Source: Anthopleura xanthogrammica
Lineage: Eukaryota > Cnidaria > Anthozoa > Actiniaria > Actiniidae
DNA: 64,000 bases
Direction of reading: 5' to 3'
Assembly: GCA_964019055.1 (NCBI GenBank)
Contig: OZ025212.1
Location: 3,006,657-3,070,656 of the forward strand
In this document: one piece after another, positions 1-45,685 of the stretch
Numbering within the stretch: the stretch's first letter is position 1
Layout of the letters: each line of letters begins with the position of its first letter
The notes under the pieces: generated by a model
Databases searched by the model: none
The model's input: the letters and a program-made list of their open reading frames with translations, nothing else
Told to the model about the DNA's origin: nothing
Translations under genes and position numbers: made by a program

Positions 1-556
1 ATCGATCTAGTGTGTACGAAAAATGTAAAGGAAGCTTAAGTAAGAAATATGAAAAATAGTCAGTCAGCTAAATGAACGATATATTGATGTTTTTGACTAA
101 AGGATTAAGTGACAAAGAAATGTATCATGCTATGCCTTGTGAATAGAAAATCGATCTAGTGTAATAAAATTAAAAATGTAAAGGAAGCTTAAGTAAGAAA
201 TATGAAATATAGTCAGTTAGCTAAATGAACGATATATTGATGTTTTTGACTAAAGGACTGAGTGACAAGGAATGTAACATGCTATGCCTTGTGAATAGAA
301 AAGCGATCTAGTGTGTACGAAATTAAAAATGTAAAGGAAGCTTAAGTAAGAAATATGAAAAATATATGAATAATGGTATAGGTATAAGAATTTTAAAATC
401 GTTATATAAACGATATGATTGTGAATAGAAAATCGATCTAGTGTGTACGAAATTAAAAATGTAAAGGAAGCTTAATTAAGAAATATGAAAAATATATGAA
501 TAATGGTATAGGTATAAGAATTTTAAAATCGTCATACAAACGATATGGTTCTCAAA
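1..556. repeat. Four tandem copies of a 130-150 bp repeat
   Basis: The unit starting ATCGATCTAGTGTGTACGAA recurs at 1, 150, about 302 and 432. Copies 1 and 2 share one 3' half (CTAAATGAACGATATATTG). Copies 3 and 4 share another (ATGAATAATGGTATAGG). The array runs off the left edge, so its true length is unknown. It is a satellite or minisatellite. Confidence 0.85.
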
Positions 557-1931
557 ATAAAATTTAATATTTTTTCCCAATTTTTTTTACTATATATGAA
601 TAATTCATAGTATTTATATTTTCCTAGAATATAAGTGAACATTTATACTTTTAACTTGGTAAATATAAAGAAAATCTTAGTGAATATGAAGGGGAAAAAA
701 CACATCCTAAAAATATAATTTAAATATATCGAGAAAATAAAATATAATAACATCCAATAAAATAAAGTCAAATACGAATAAACTAAATATTAACAAAACA
801 AAATAAAACAAAATAAAATAAAATAAAATAAAAATTTTATTCTTACAAATTAACAAACGTTTACAACAAATCAATGACAATGTAAAAATTGATCCTCCCC
901 TCCCCCCACGGGGTGATTCATATATACCCTCCACTACCCCCTCCCACCCTCGGGCTGAATGCGAATACCACCCCCTCCCATATTTCAATTCAGGTGTTTT
1001 CTCAACACCCATGTCCATTATAAGAAATTATTATAATATTTATAATATTATTTTAAGGCTTGATTATTCTTTATCATTATTATTATTATTATTATTAATA
1101 TTTTAGGATATTGCAGTATCCCAAGCCTATAATTTAAATATTATATATTGAAAATTATTATTTTCTCGTTGGTGAACGAATTCGCTTAATAACGTGCGGG
1201 CTACCTGTGGTTTTGTTAGAGAACTCATACCGTGAAGCCACTAAAACGCGGCATAAAAATAATGCAGTTGGAGTTCCTGTGTTATAGCATTAAAGTAATT
1301 GCAGTTATTAGGTGATAAGGAAGACGTAAATGAGAAATAATGCGGTGTGTGTGTGTGATAATAGGTGATAACAGAACAGTCAAGGTATATTTTTAACCAA
1401 AAGCAGAATACTCACTGACTAAAAAATAATTATTGATGATCGAATCTATTGTAGTCACTAGATTAGATAAATATTTTAAAAACCAAAAGAGGGATTCATA
1501 TGTTGGTCTACTTCAAAAGAGTGTTTAACGCCGGAAAACGCCGACCTTTTTACTGAAGTAAAGACGATTAAGTTAAACCGATAAAAAGCGGGCATTTCGA
1601 TTGGACGAATGCATGCGTAGTTAGGATAATCATAAGGAATCATTTCGAAAACGTCCGCAGTGCACACATCTTATAAAATAGTGTGCTTATTGTGCTATAT
1701 TTACTCATACTTCATTGGCTTTTTTTTTTTTCCGAAATCCGGCAGTATTTCATTAAGTATTTTTAAGCACCGTTATTTACTAATGAATTTGAAATTTGAA
1801 TTAAATTATTCATATGTCACTTGATAACTAATTAACAATTATCACAATTATGACGTTTAGGCATTTGATTGGCTGCTACGTAGACCATGTGACCTACCAT
1901 ATAAGGAGAGAGGAAGAGATGACGTCTTGTG
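557..1931. other. AT-rich 3' flank of the Jagged-like gene
   Basis: No gene seen. It contains AAATA-rich tracts (800-835), a TTATTA run (1075-1097), a C-rich patch (897-985) and the probable 3' UTR of the Jagged-like gene next to 1931. No clear minus-strand AATAAA was found near the stop. Confidence 0.5.
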
Positions 1932-20648
<18,717 letters not shown>

Positions 20649-22418
20649 GTTGTTAGTGGACTAACTATCTTTAGCTTTCTGCGCAATCAAAATTAAAGCG
20701 ATAATACTGTTCCAATGAATGAATACTTTGATCAATTCAAAGTTGAACTTAAAAGACCTTTTACGACGGAAAAGGTGTAGAATGTTCTGACTTGAGTTAC
20801 GAAACTTTCAAGTGATGTTACAGCCCAGTTTACGTAGCGTTTGAGGTCGTGATCCGAGATGGCGACGATAGCGATCAAGGCACACGACGGTAGTTGAGAC
20901 TATCGTATGTCATAAATTTGATGCAGTTCACCACGCATCAGTAGACAGGAATTTCAAGTCCACCAATCCGGTTCTGCTATGAAAACAATGAAGCAATTCT
21001 GGATAAACAAACGTAAAGTTCTATAAATAAATAAACTATGCAAGAGAGATTTAGCCAACAGCTTATTTTGTCTGTTATATATTTGTGTAAAAAAGACGAA
21101 AATCTGTAGTTCTAATAACAAAAAATATTGGTGTGTTTGTGGAGAAGGATTTGAAGGGACTTGAAGAGCCAGGGTATGGAAAACAATTGAAAAGAGAATG
21201 ATAAAACAATTAAGTTTGACAGGAAAACACAAAAAGGAAATCCGTGAGGCATTCCGACGCATTTCGTGATTAAACTATTTGTTTTTACAGTGGTATGGTT
21301 CTTTGATCCACCGGACAATTAATTTCAAAAACTTTTGGGGGGGCACGCTCGCTACGCTACTGCTCTAATCTGTACCTTACTGTGTTACCTGCATGTTACC
21401 TATCGTCCTCACGCCTCGTGGCACAGGGCCTTTCTGTACCTTACTACAAAGTACTATATATACAAGTTAAGGATCGCAGAGCACCCGCCTTAGACCGCGT
21501 TTACACGAACCCGCGGTTTCATTTGAACACGGTTTCGTGAGCATGAATCCTGGTCGAAAATGATACGCGAACGGTATGAAGTATAATACCCCATTCACAC
21601 CGGACCTTTAAACATGTTTAGAGGTTGTTTAGTTGAACTAGTGCCCTTCCACACAGCCTGCACGCCTAGCTAAACAACTTTCAAACCTTCTTTAACTAAA
21701 TTACTTTGGGGATGTATAGTTTTAACCCTGTATAAAGATGGCAGCCAAACGACGAAGGAAATGCGATAGATAAATTAATAAATACCAAGGTTAGTTGGTG
21801 TGAATGGGGCTTTAGTCTCTGCAGACAGCGTTTTCAAATCACCAAGGTTCCATTACATATTTAATCGATGTCATGTAACCGCAAGGCGTAACCGAGTAGA
21901 AAATAACACGACCTAATAAAAGTGGGGGGATTTGCAAAAACATGATTCGATCCAAGTCACGCACTTATATTGATTTCTCCTGGATCACTAACGAGTAAAA
22001 TGAATGGCGGAAGGGGAACTTTCATTAATAGATTTGAAAATAAGTACACTAGTAAGCACGCGACTAAAAGCTGGTGGACCTGATCCAAAAAATTTAGTAG
22101 TTCTTCGTCTTTCAATTTTTCGTGCACGCGTCCGTGTGACAATAGACGGTTGCATAACAGATTTTATCAGTATTAGAAGAATATAGGTTACAACAACGGC
22201 AATATGTTTTGCAAACAAAGCTAATCCTGAAACACCAATTGGGGACCATGCCAAAACATGTTCTCTCCTGTAAACACCTTTAGTAATATCTCAATAACAC
22301 ACGCGCGTCGCTCTCAAGACTCCGAACTACATCATCACGTATTATTCGAGCACTAATAATCGCCTTCATTTAAATGGCTTCTAACCCCTGATACAATTCT
22401 TTCAGTACATGAAGTGAA
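20649..22418. other. Upstream flank of the Jagged-like gene
   Basis: Promoter and 5' UTR of the Jagged-like gene should lie here; no start site can be fixed by eye. A foldback element with ends CCCCATTCACACC and GGTGTGAATGGGG spans about 21590-21812. No other gene-like sequence. Confidence 0.4.
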
Positions 22419-22973
22419 TATTTGAATGGTTAAATATTTCTTCATTTGAGTGTTGCGTCTTTAAGTTATGAAGGTTTATACTTCTAATATGTTAATGTGA
22501 CGTCATCGCTGGCTTTATTAAATATACGAACTTTAACAGGTTCACACAGACAGTATTTGAAGAGCATCAACATTACACTCTGGTTTCAACAATGTTTACT
22601 GTAAATTTGGCGTCTCATAATGGCAAGTGTTTAGTATTATAAATAAAACGAATTTACTCAAAAGCCTGTGATGCCGTCTGGGTCATGAACGTATTAATTT
22701 AATATATATATTATCTAACTTACATTTATTTATATGTCTGTCCTCAAGGGAAGTGCCTAGCATGGGACTTCGAGTCCCGTTCGCGCTTTTCCTATTGGGT
22801 ATTTTTACTTATCTACTTTTCTTTAAACTATTTTCATAGTGTACTATATTAACAGCTATTGCCCAATAAAAATTGTAAAAAAAAAAAAAGAAAAAAAAGA
22901 AGTATGAAACGTTATAACATAAAGACGCAACACTCAAATGAAGAAATATTTCACCAATCAAATATTCACTTTA
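22419..22973. mobile_element. 555-bp element with about 60-bp inverted ends
   Basis: Left end AATATTTGAATGGTTAAATA then TTTCTTCATTTGAGTGTTGC and GTCTTTA. Right end TAAAGAC then GCAACACTCAAATGAAGAAA and TATTTCACCAATCAAATATT. No open frame inside, so non-autonomous. Unique in this window. Confidence 0.75.
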
Positions 22974-23003
22974 TGTAGAATCAATACTGAAAGGGGGTTA
23001 CGT

Positions 23004-23255
23004 GCACTTTACTGTGCGGATACTCCAACCGGGACCACTTTGATCAACTAGTGTCATTAACCAATCATATTGCGATATTTAGTTCAATATTTCTAACCGG
23101 CCAATCAGATAGCACATCGATATAAAAAGAGCGTGAGAACGTGATAATCTGATTGGCTAACGCTGTTATCAGTTCAATCTTTGTCTAGTTTCCTGCGGTC
23201 TGATTGGTCAGTTTTATTCAAGTGGTCCCGGTTAGTGTGTCCGCACAGTAAGGGG
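23004..23255. mobile_element. Foldback element, about 250 bp
   Basis: Ends TACTGTGCGGATACTCCAAC then CGGGACCACTT, and AAGTGGTCCCGG then GTGTCCGCACAGTA. Interior repeats CCAATCA-type motifs (CCAATCATATTGCG, CCAATCAGATAGCA, TGATTGGCTAACGC), resembling inverted CCAAT boxes. Confidence 0.7.
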
Positions 23256-25530
23256 GCTTGAGTGAAAGACATCAAGTTTGTCGGTTAAGGTGGTGGGAGG
23301 AAGAGTTAGAGAGTTACCAAGTCAGAGGGGAACGGTTGGTGGGTTGATATGCAGAATCTCGTTCACAAAGCCCTGGGGGAGTCCAACTGCCACTTGTTTT
23401 TAGATAAAACAATAAACAAGCCTGCAGTGTTGTTTCAAAGCAATGATATTTTGGCCCGTATGGTTTGCTAATGAGAACAGGAAATATGGGAGAATTCGTG
23501 GTAATAGGACAGAAAAGGATAGAAAGTTGTATGTGGACAGCCTGCGTTGAACTAAGAGGGAACCGAAGGGGAAAATGGGAGCTGGGATTCGCCTTTTTCG
23601 GGGGGGGGCTGCGGAAATGGGATTAAAATTACTGGGTTTTGAAAAATCTCTAGCCCTAGCCTTATAACTCGTACTGAGATTTTGCACGACTGACACTGCA
23701 TGGGATTTCGCAAAATATTGGGCTGGGAATTGGGATTAGGAACCCCCTTTAGGTCCCTAGCTGGCCCTTAAACAACCGTTTGTTCCCGTCCGTTTTATCT
23801 ACCTGTGAACATGCATGCAGTCGCATCAACGTTCTGTCGCGACATCAAACTTCAAAGTTTCGACCGCCTACTAGAATAGGTTATTCGGCCAATATGAATC
23901 GATATGAGTAATTATAGTGACAGGTGATAAAGAAACTTTTCTGCCTGAGGGCCGAAGTTAAAAGCCCTCGGAACAATTAATTTGGGACAAGAAAAAGCTG
24001 GTTTCTATGCACCTGGTGAAGGTCAGTAACTTGGTTATTTCAAGAATTTAGTGCATCGTTTATTTAAGTTGGTATTAACTTTGGAACAAGAATAAGCTGG
24101 TTACCAGTAACTTATTTCAAGAATTTAGTGTATCGTGTATTTGAGTTGGCAGGGAGACAACTCTCAGACATCAAGTTCAATTTAAATACTGCAAAATAGT
24201 AAAACTATAAATCTCAAACGATCGTGAAATTGAGATTTTGTACGCATGTTTTCAGGACAGTGAGGTCCAGTCAGTGGTGTGACAGCATATAAAAGTACCG
24301 CTAAAGTATTGCAAAAGTTACATTCATCAATTCTAGGGCGAGATGATGGTTTTTAAAACCAGTGGAGGTTTTTGGATCTCAGTTTGAGATAACTGATCAC
24401 ATCATTAAGCTTACCTGTTTTCAGAAACATTCGTAAACTTTCCATGCAAACAAATTCATCTTTTTTTCCCACCATGTTCGAGTTTTAAAATGTTCATTCG
24501 TGCTATCATATACATACATTAGTAGCTTAAGCTTTAGTTACCTGTTTTCAAAAACTTTCGTAAACTTTCCATGCAGAAAAATTCATCTTTTTTCCAACCA
24601 CTTTTGATCCATTTTATCAACATCGGACACCTGACTGATTTGCATATTGACGCAGGAAATGGACATGCTGCAGCAAAATAAGCTCATTTTACTGACGTCA
24701 TCCTAGGAACATTTCGTTAGGTACCACAGCTTCGTATAATTTAAACTTACGTAACGAGGTTTTTTACCATGAACTCAAGTAAAAGCCATTAAAGTGCCCT
24801 GGGCAAGACAGAAAGCTATCGAGCCGATGTGAGTCAAGTACGAGACTTGGACATCGATCGAGTGCGCGAGCTAGCGGTTTGAAGTGTCAAAGGTTCTTCA
24901 TGTTTCTGACCGACAATTTTTTAATGATTAACGATCCCCAGTTCATTCAATCATGATTAACACTGCTTAATTCTGGGGTACAGTTTGCTTACGTATCTGA
25001 TGGTGTAGTGGAGGCAAACTCAAACAACACTTCTTTAACTTTATTTTTATTTTGTTTCATTTCTAACATAAAATTCGCTTTATTTACTATGTGCAGCACC
25101 TCCCACCCACCCCTTCTTAACCGTTCTGTCCAATTATCCATTTTTCAGCAATCCATAATCGCATTCATTCAACCACTATACACTCAGGCCAGACATGTAC
25201 TTTGTATCGTAACTTCTCACACGGCGAAAACATCCAAATCTCTGGGTCAAATTTTAAATCTAAATAAGCAAAACTTTAAACTGTTGACTCTGAAAACCTA
25301 TAAAAAGCTCTCTACCTTTCTATTCTCTGGATTATACTCAAGCTATCAGAGAGGTCGGATAACTATAAACGTGGGCGCGCTTTATTTACTTCCAGCGAGT
25401 GCAGTGCAGCTGCTTCCGTACTGGTCATTGAATATTGAGTTTTGCATTCCCCTGGTCGAAACTTTGAAAAAATCTTTGAGCACATCTTTCGATCGAGTGC
25501 CGAGTCATTACTGAGATTCTCAATTATTCT
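23256..25530. other. Intergenic, no gene recognised
   Basis: Contains two diverged copies of a direct repeat near 24003-24160 (GCTGGTTTCTATG and GCTGGTTACCAGTAAC contexts) and another pair at 24414-24470 and 24537-24600 (TTACCTGTTTTCA, AAACTTTCGTAAACTTTCCA). No supported exon. Confidence 0.4.
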
Positions 25531-25677
25531 GCGAACTCGGAAAATGCGAGTTGCCCGTTGGAATTTGGTTTTTCACTGCCGCCAGTCAAAAATATAAAAG
25601 GTACCGACCGTTTTGATTGACGGCAGCGAAAAACAGTTTCACAACAAGCCTTTGAAAAGTCTGAGCTCGCAGAATAT
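25531..25677. mobile_element. Foldback family H
   Basis: CTGCGAACTCGGAAAATGCG at the left; GTCTGAGCTCGCAGAATATT at the right; inner CTGCCGCCAGTCAAAAATAT mirrored by TTGATTGACGGCAG. A good copy is at 34134-34292 and pieces at 4795-4931 and 19496-19575. Confidence 0.65.
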
Positions 25678-25954
25678 TAAGTAAATCGCAGTAAGCAAAC
25701 AGGGTGACAATTAATAAAAAGGTCTACAAAAAAGGTCTCCCATTTCAAACCTTTTCGAGCCTTTAGACAAAGACATCATACTCAAGGGAATATGTGATAT
25801 GAAATAGAAAAACATTGCTCGGCAAATTATATGGTTCTATACATATGAAGTAACGCAGCCTGATAAGTGATAAGTTGGAAGTTAGCTACGAAAAATCGTG
25901 GAAAACTAAAAGGTTGACAGTAAAGGACAGATCTTTGGAATCAAAAAAATCCTA

Positions 25955-26236
25955 AAGGTGTGGTAATACGAGCAACAAAATCGTGCAACCTGTCGCGCAA
26001 CATCATTGCTTTGCAAATTGCAGAATGAATGTTGCTCGTATTACCAACCCACGCGCAACAAATTTCCATTGTCGAACAGATGAGAAAGAGCTTCTACTCT
26101 ACTCAACAAAGTCGCGCAACAAAATTTCGTACGTTGCACGGGGTGGTAATACGAATCACATTCACAAAGCAAATTGTAGCGCAATTTTGCGCGACACGTT
26201 GCACCGATTTTGTTGCTCGTATTATTCCACCTTAGC
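25955..26236. mobile_element. Foldback MITE rich in GCAAC
   Basis: Left end AAGGTGTGGTAATACGAGCA then ACAAAATCG; right end CGATTTTGTTGCTCGTATTA then TTCCACCTT. Two inner repeats of GCTCGTATTACCA and GGTGGTAATACGAAT suggest internal duplication. Confidence 0.75.
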
Positions 26237-27660
26237 CAGATAGGTACAGAGATTAAATGCGACGTTCCCAAGTACTTTTGTTTTCAAGGGAAAAGAATTA
26301 AGGCTTCTTCGACGAATGCAACAATACAAGACACATTATTGTCACCGTTCTGTCTGCAAAACTGAATGACTTAGATTTACATCTCAATTAAGAATACAGA
26401 GCTTTTGTTATCACTTGAAAATTACCTAATATTTTAATAGCGAAATCATAATCATTCTGGCACTCCTCACTAGTCTCTAGAACATAACTTTCTCACTCCT
26501 CACTTGCCTATACAGGGACTTTCTCATGGTTCCCAGTGGTGTTCTGTGTCCACGTCCTTAAATATTATCTCGATCAAGGAAGTTAAATGGATTAAGTTGG
26601 ATACGATTGTTACGAGCAAAACTGATATGATTATCGCAGTGTCGCTAATGCCAGGCTGTAGAATGTGAAAATGAAGCGAAAGCGTAAGAGATAGAACGAG
26701 CGAGTTACTTTTCGAGAGAGCTGTCGAGTTAGAGAGTTACACGGAAAGTTGAATGCGAGGAGTTAAGATGTTACTTGTATGATACTTTCGCTTTTAAAGA
26801 GGCGATCCCCTGTAAGTTAAGTGTTCGCCTAGTGAAGGCCTTTCAAAAGCGAAGGTCGAGTAAGAATGTCAGTTTATATAAGTGAAAGAAGAGTCAGGTT
26901 TGGTCGTATTACAGAAGTGCTTGCCTGGCAAGCGGTCGCATAAGTGAGGTAGATGATCAAAAATACAAATATGTAACCTTTTTTACCACCCAAACCATCG
27001 AAAGTCCCTGTAAAAAATAAGCTAAAAAAATTAAGGATAACATTAAACTATCATTAATTGTATTACTTGATAAAATAATATTAGTGAATTGTACATACTT
27101 TGCCTTAGATAAAAACGCCTGGAAATTTGTTGAAAATTAAATTATCGCTAAAAATACTCGTTATTACTCTAGTATAATAAGGTGGATTATTTACAAATAA
27201 GATTGAAAACATTTTCGCCAGCTATGTTATCTCCATATTCTCGAAAAGTTGGCCCTTCGCTTTGTTAAGAAAATCTTAGGGTTGCCCGTGTATTGGTGTC
27301 CAATCTTCCTCTTCCATTACTCAACAAAGGTAACCCAATTAAGTTGGTACAACCCTCAATATAAAGCAAACGTAGGCCAACTTTGTTTCCTAGGTTTGAT
27401 CTCCATTTTGTTCTTAACTATAGCCATTTAGATATTAGATGAACTAGCGTGAAAGAAGCAAACAAAATTTACAAAAGAAAATTTAAAAAATCGAATCCTA
27501 TAGTTATTAAAAAAATCGCTTGATATTGGATCATAATTGTAGTGGAGTTTCGTTCATTCGACATTGACGGCCAAGTCATTGAAACAAGAAATCTGAAGCT
27601 AATACACTTCCAGATAAAGCAACATACTGTGTCTTACAGTTTTAAGGCCTATTCTTTGAA
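26237..27660. other. Intergenic, no gene recognised
   Basis: Purine-rich stretch 26660-26800 and otherwise AT-rich sequence. Nothing with coding or repeat support. Confidence 0.35.
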
Positions 27661-27683
27661 ACAAATTTCCTTTCACATATGAT

Positions 27684-27822
27684 CACGTGATTCTATTCAG
27701 GTGACCACGTGATTCTCGTTGTCTCACGTGAACACATATAAATACACAACTTCATCACGTGGGCCTATGTAAATTAGATCAACTTCAGAGATGACCACGT
27801 GATTTAAGTAAGATAACACGTG
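27684..27822. promoter_or_regulatory. Cluster of six CACGTG E-boxes
   Basis: CACGTG at 27684-27689, 27706-27711, 27725-27730, 27756-27761, 27796-27801 and 27817-27822: six sites in 139 bp, four in a GATCACGTGATT- or GACCACGTGATT-like context. It lies 120 bp beyond the PKC stop codon. Could be an enhancer bound by class B/C bHLH factors or part of the PKC 3' UTR; it is not a simple tandem array. Confidence 0.55.
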
Positions 27823-27942
27823 ACCATATATGAATACAGATTATTGGTTCTAAGGAGCTTTTCATGACCATATATGTACATGAAGATTGCGTAGCATGAC
27901 GGGTAAATGCATGGCGTCAAATTCAAGACATACTATATTACA

Positions 27943-41988
<14,046 letters not shown>

Positions 41989-42300
41989 GTCAAAACGACT
42001 CCAATTCCCGTACGAAGGTGAGTTAGTACTCGAGCTTCACTCTCAAACACCCCGGAAATTTACGGCCAAACATGCATTCTCGGAGGAATAAAACACCGAT
42101 TCATAAACCAAGGTGATCTGACGCGTTTTTTCTGATGACAAGATTCGAGCATCGATCGAAGTAAGGACGGAAGAACAAGAAGAATTTGCCCGTCATGCAC
42201 TGCGTACTGGGTGGTGCGCATTGAGGCACGAAGACTGGGAACTAGTGTGTCAAGCCAGTTTTAATTTGCATTCATTGGGCTGATTTAGAACTCAATTACG
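41989..42300 (-). promoter_or_regulatory. 5' flank of PKC
   Basis: Less AT-rich than its surroundings, it should contain the PKC 5' UTR and promoter (GCGTACTGGGTGGTGCGCAT near 42200). No TATA box or initiator can be assigned. Confidence 0.35.
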
Positions 42301-43784
42301 ACTAATTAATTGAATATTTTAGCCTATTTTATTATTTTTTCCCGTAATGATTTAGAATATATTAAAATATTTTGATTTCAGTGGACGAATCCCAGTGAAT
42401 GAAGAGCTACTCTGCAGAGTTGGCACTGCTAAATACCATTTATTTACTTAGTTTATCATTCATCCTAATTTTTGAATTGATTGTTTTCTAAATATTTCAA
42501 AAAATATATAATTGTTTATTAACCATCTTTTGCATTTATTTTTCTATTTTTTTCATATTTTCATTATAGTGTTTTGGTGATTTATACTTCTTTATTTTTT
42601 CGATTACTATTTAACAATTATTCTTAGAATGTATTTTCAATTACACCCAGGAACGTTGCCATATACTGAAATAACAAAATAACAAATGTGAATCAATTAG
42701 AAATATTATTATCAGTTTATTCTAAAGCCCAAAGATTGATAAAAATAACTATTCTAGCATATACCAAGAAGATGCAAAAAATAATTCATTCCTATTTGTC
42801 ATTCTTATTTTTCATATGACGACGTTCTTGCAATTAGATGTATCTTTTATTTGAATTTTAGACTAGAATAATACGTAAAAATCATTATTTTGTATAGGTT
42901 ATCTTCGAGGTAGGGGCACAAAGCCGACCCAAGGGGGGTAGCGCACCTCCTGCACCTGCACCCCTCCCCTGGATTCGATTTTTATTCTGTCATTTAAACT
43001 AATTCCCGGAAAAATTCCTGCTACGGAAATGACCTTGATGTTTGAGGAAGAACGACCCCGGCTTAGAAATATAAACACAAGTATCGTATTGTTAAACTAC
43101 AAGAGCTTCCCTTGCTAGCTTAACCTACCAACGAGCACAGGATGCTCTTTGGCGACATCAGTCGCTGCTGTAATTTTAACTTTCGTAAACCTTATCTTTT
43201 AGGTATTAAAATAGTTTTTTATCAGTGATAAGTATTGCTTTTGTTCCGTAATGTAAATAAAAAACTGACAAAATTCTGTTTAATAAGTGTTTTGTTATGA
43301 ACGGAATTTACATGCGTAGGAGGGGGTGCGACCACACCCATAAAACTGCACCCCTTCACCAAAACCAAACCAAATAATATTTTACTCCTCAATTTCTAAA
43401 CTAAATGACGTTTTTACAACAACAAATAAAACTATTCTGGTTGTAATTGATTTTAATAGTGATTTAGTATATACTGAGTTTCTGTAATTTTGATAATATT
43501 TGGTGTTACACTGTCCAAGTTTTTGTTAATCTTGGCTCTTGATTGTTTTGCGTAAAAGAATTACTTTATTTCCTGTTGCAAGAAATACTGAGATTGCTAT
43601 TCTTACACAATAGCAATACACAAGTAATTTAATCTGAATCAGGATGGAGAGTTTAATTTGTTGCTTCCATTTTTGGCCGGCATGTATCAACTATCCAGTG
43701 TCTAGTAATCTACTCGCCTGTTAACCAGTAATTCTCAAGAAGATTCATTCATATTTATGGGAATCATGTTAAATAATCTTCTAA
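42301..43784. other. AT-rich intergenic sequence
   Basis: A SINE-tail fragment (AATGAAGAGCTACTCTGCAG, 42397-42435), otherwise no recognisable gene or element. Confidence 0.4.
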
Positions 43785-43900
43785 TTAACAATTAGAAGAC
43801 GAACTCGAGATTTCTATCGGCTGATAGTTGACGAGGGGCTCCGGCCCCGAGTCAACTATCAAAGCCGATAGAAATCGAGAGTGAGTCTTCTAATTGTTTT
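43785..43900. repeat. Perfect-looking hairpin with GC-rich tip
   Basis: CAATTAGAAGACGAACTCGA then GATTTCTATCGGCTGATAGT on the left mirrored by ACTATCAAAGCCGATAGAAA and TCTTCTAATTG on the right; the loop is GAGGGGCTCCGGCCCCGAGT, itself palindromic. TATCGGCTGATAGATA recurs at 44014. Confidence 0.75.
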
Positions 43901-44098
43901 AGTAAAAATCTCAACTAAACTATACTATACTAAACTAAACTAAACTTCACAAAAGCGCGAAGGAAAAGCCGCCATTTTTTCAAAACAAGTCCGGCTTTCT
44001 CTACCCACTATCTATCGGCTGATAGATAGTGAGTACGTTAGCCAATCAGAATGCAGGATTTGCAATAGTATAGTAGTAGAATTTTACTAATTAAAGTT

Positions 44099-44551
44099 AG
44101 AGCGGTTTTCGTACGGCAGTAGCCGTGCTATGCGGCACCGTATCTTATCGTAGCCTTAACTACGGGTTGTGGTTAGATAAATTACTCAAAGACAATAGGA
44201 AGCCAATTCAATGTTACAGCATGTCGTACCGTGTACGTGCAGTAAGTCAGTACCGTATGTTTCCTACAAATACGAAAACCGCTCTAATATGAAGTCTAAA
44301 ACGTGTTAACACGACGCAAAATTGGATGTTTAACCTAAAATGTCACTTTATGATTTTCCGCCATTTATAGAGCGGTTTTCGTGTGAGTGGGAAACATACG
44401 GTACTGAATTACAGCACGTACACGGTACGACATGGCTCGTAACATTCAAATGGCTTCCCATTGTCTTCCAGTAATCAATCCAATCACAACGCTTAGTTAC
44501 TGTTACGGTAGAATACGGTACGGCTACAGTAACGTTACGAGTTAAGCTGCT
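44099..44551. mobile_element. Two family E foldbacks in head-to-head arrangement
   Basis: 44099-44285 and 44369-44551 each start AGAGCGGTTTTCGT. Both hold TGTTACAGCATGTCGTACCG-type sequence or its complement. The second has TGAGTGGGAAACATACGG. Confidence 0.7.
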
Positions 44552-45685
44552 CTACTATATAACTGTGGTTGACAACTTTAATCAGACGATCACGTTCAAC
44601 TTAAATTAAATCAAGATCCATGAACAAAATTAAATGAAAAGCCGATAGCCGACCATCACAAGACATGCAGACCACGCGATGTGTTATGTCAAAATGTTCA
44701 TAAGTGCAAGTGGTCATGTGTCCTTGGCCGCAGTGAGAGAGCTGGGGCGAACGCCTATTGTGACGTAACCCATTGTTTCGTAACATGCGGAGCAATCGGC
44801 CCAGTAAACAAAACACTTCAGATGATTTGTCTGTACTGGTTGAATAGTCCCCTTTACAGTTCCGTGCGCCATCACCTTGGACAATTATTCACATGTCTAT
44901 ATCATTGCAAGCTCACCGTTCGTCTCTATTAAGCGGCCGCTTGACAATAGAGGGGTTTAGCATCAAGACGAGTGCGCACTTCGTCCTGAATCGAACGTGG
45001 TCGACGTCCTCCACAGGACACCATTTGCAGCGTTTTCACGTTCTGTGGAGAACGTTAACCAGGTTGAGGATGGCGCGCGCACGAAAAAAAAATCGTCTTT
45101 GACGCGCTTCCTGATGCTGAATATCACTCTAATTTCCCAACTTTAATTTTGTAGCTGACAAGAACCATAACTATTCGATGGAGTGCAAGTAGTTTTATTA
45201 ACTCGCTGATTCTATATTATATATTTATATATATCATATGTATATGTATGTATATATATTAGATTCTTTTTGTAGACGACGTTTTTCATTAATAATTGGC
45301 AGTTTCTACAAAACCATAAACAGTAGAAAATTTTACAAAAATATATATATCTATACAATCTAACTGGGATCTCCCCACAAGTGGTGAAAATTATCATTAT
45401 TATTATATTATTTTAGGGATCATTGCAGTCTGATCAGTTTGGTTGCATTTAGTGAGTAAGCGAACGGAAGTGACGTAAAATTACGTCATAACTAAACCAC
45501 TATGACGTCATTTAACGAACGATGACATAATAATGGCTAAAGAATTAAGTTAAGATTCGTCTAAATAAATGTTAATTCAAGAGATTTTTAATAGTGAATT
45601 TAAAATGCATGCGAAAGCAAGGTCATGTGACCATGGTCGTGAGTGAGGGACCTGGTACGAGATTCATAACCACTGCAAAAAAAAA

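Noticed and set aside
1..556. CRISPR-like array
   Set aside because: Direct tandem repeats without unique spacers in a eukaryotic genome.
22741..22800. Possible tRNA (GGACTTCGAGTCCC)
   Set aside because: B-box-like only; no acceptor stem, D-arm or anticodon arm can be drawn.
25008..25514. 168-codon open frame on the plus strand
   Set aside because: Phe/Leu/Ser/Thr-rich composition typical of chance frames, no recognisable motif, no start or splice support, abuts repeat family H.
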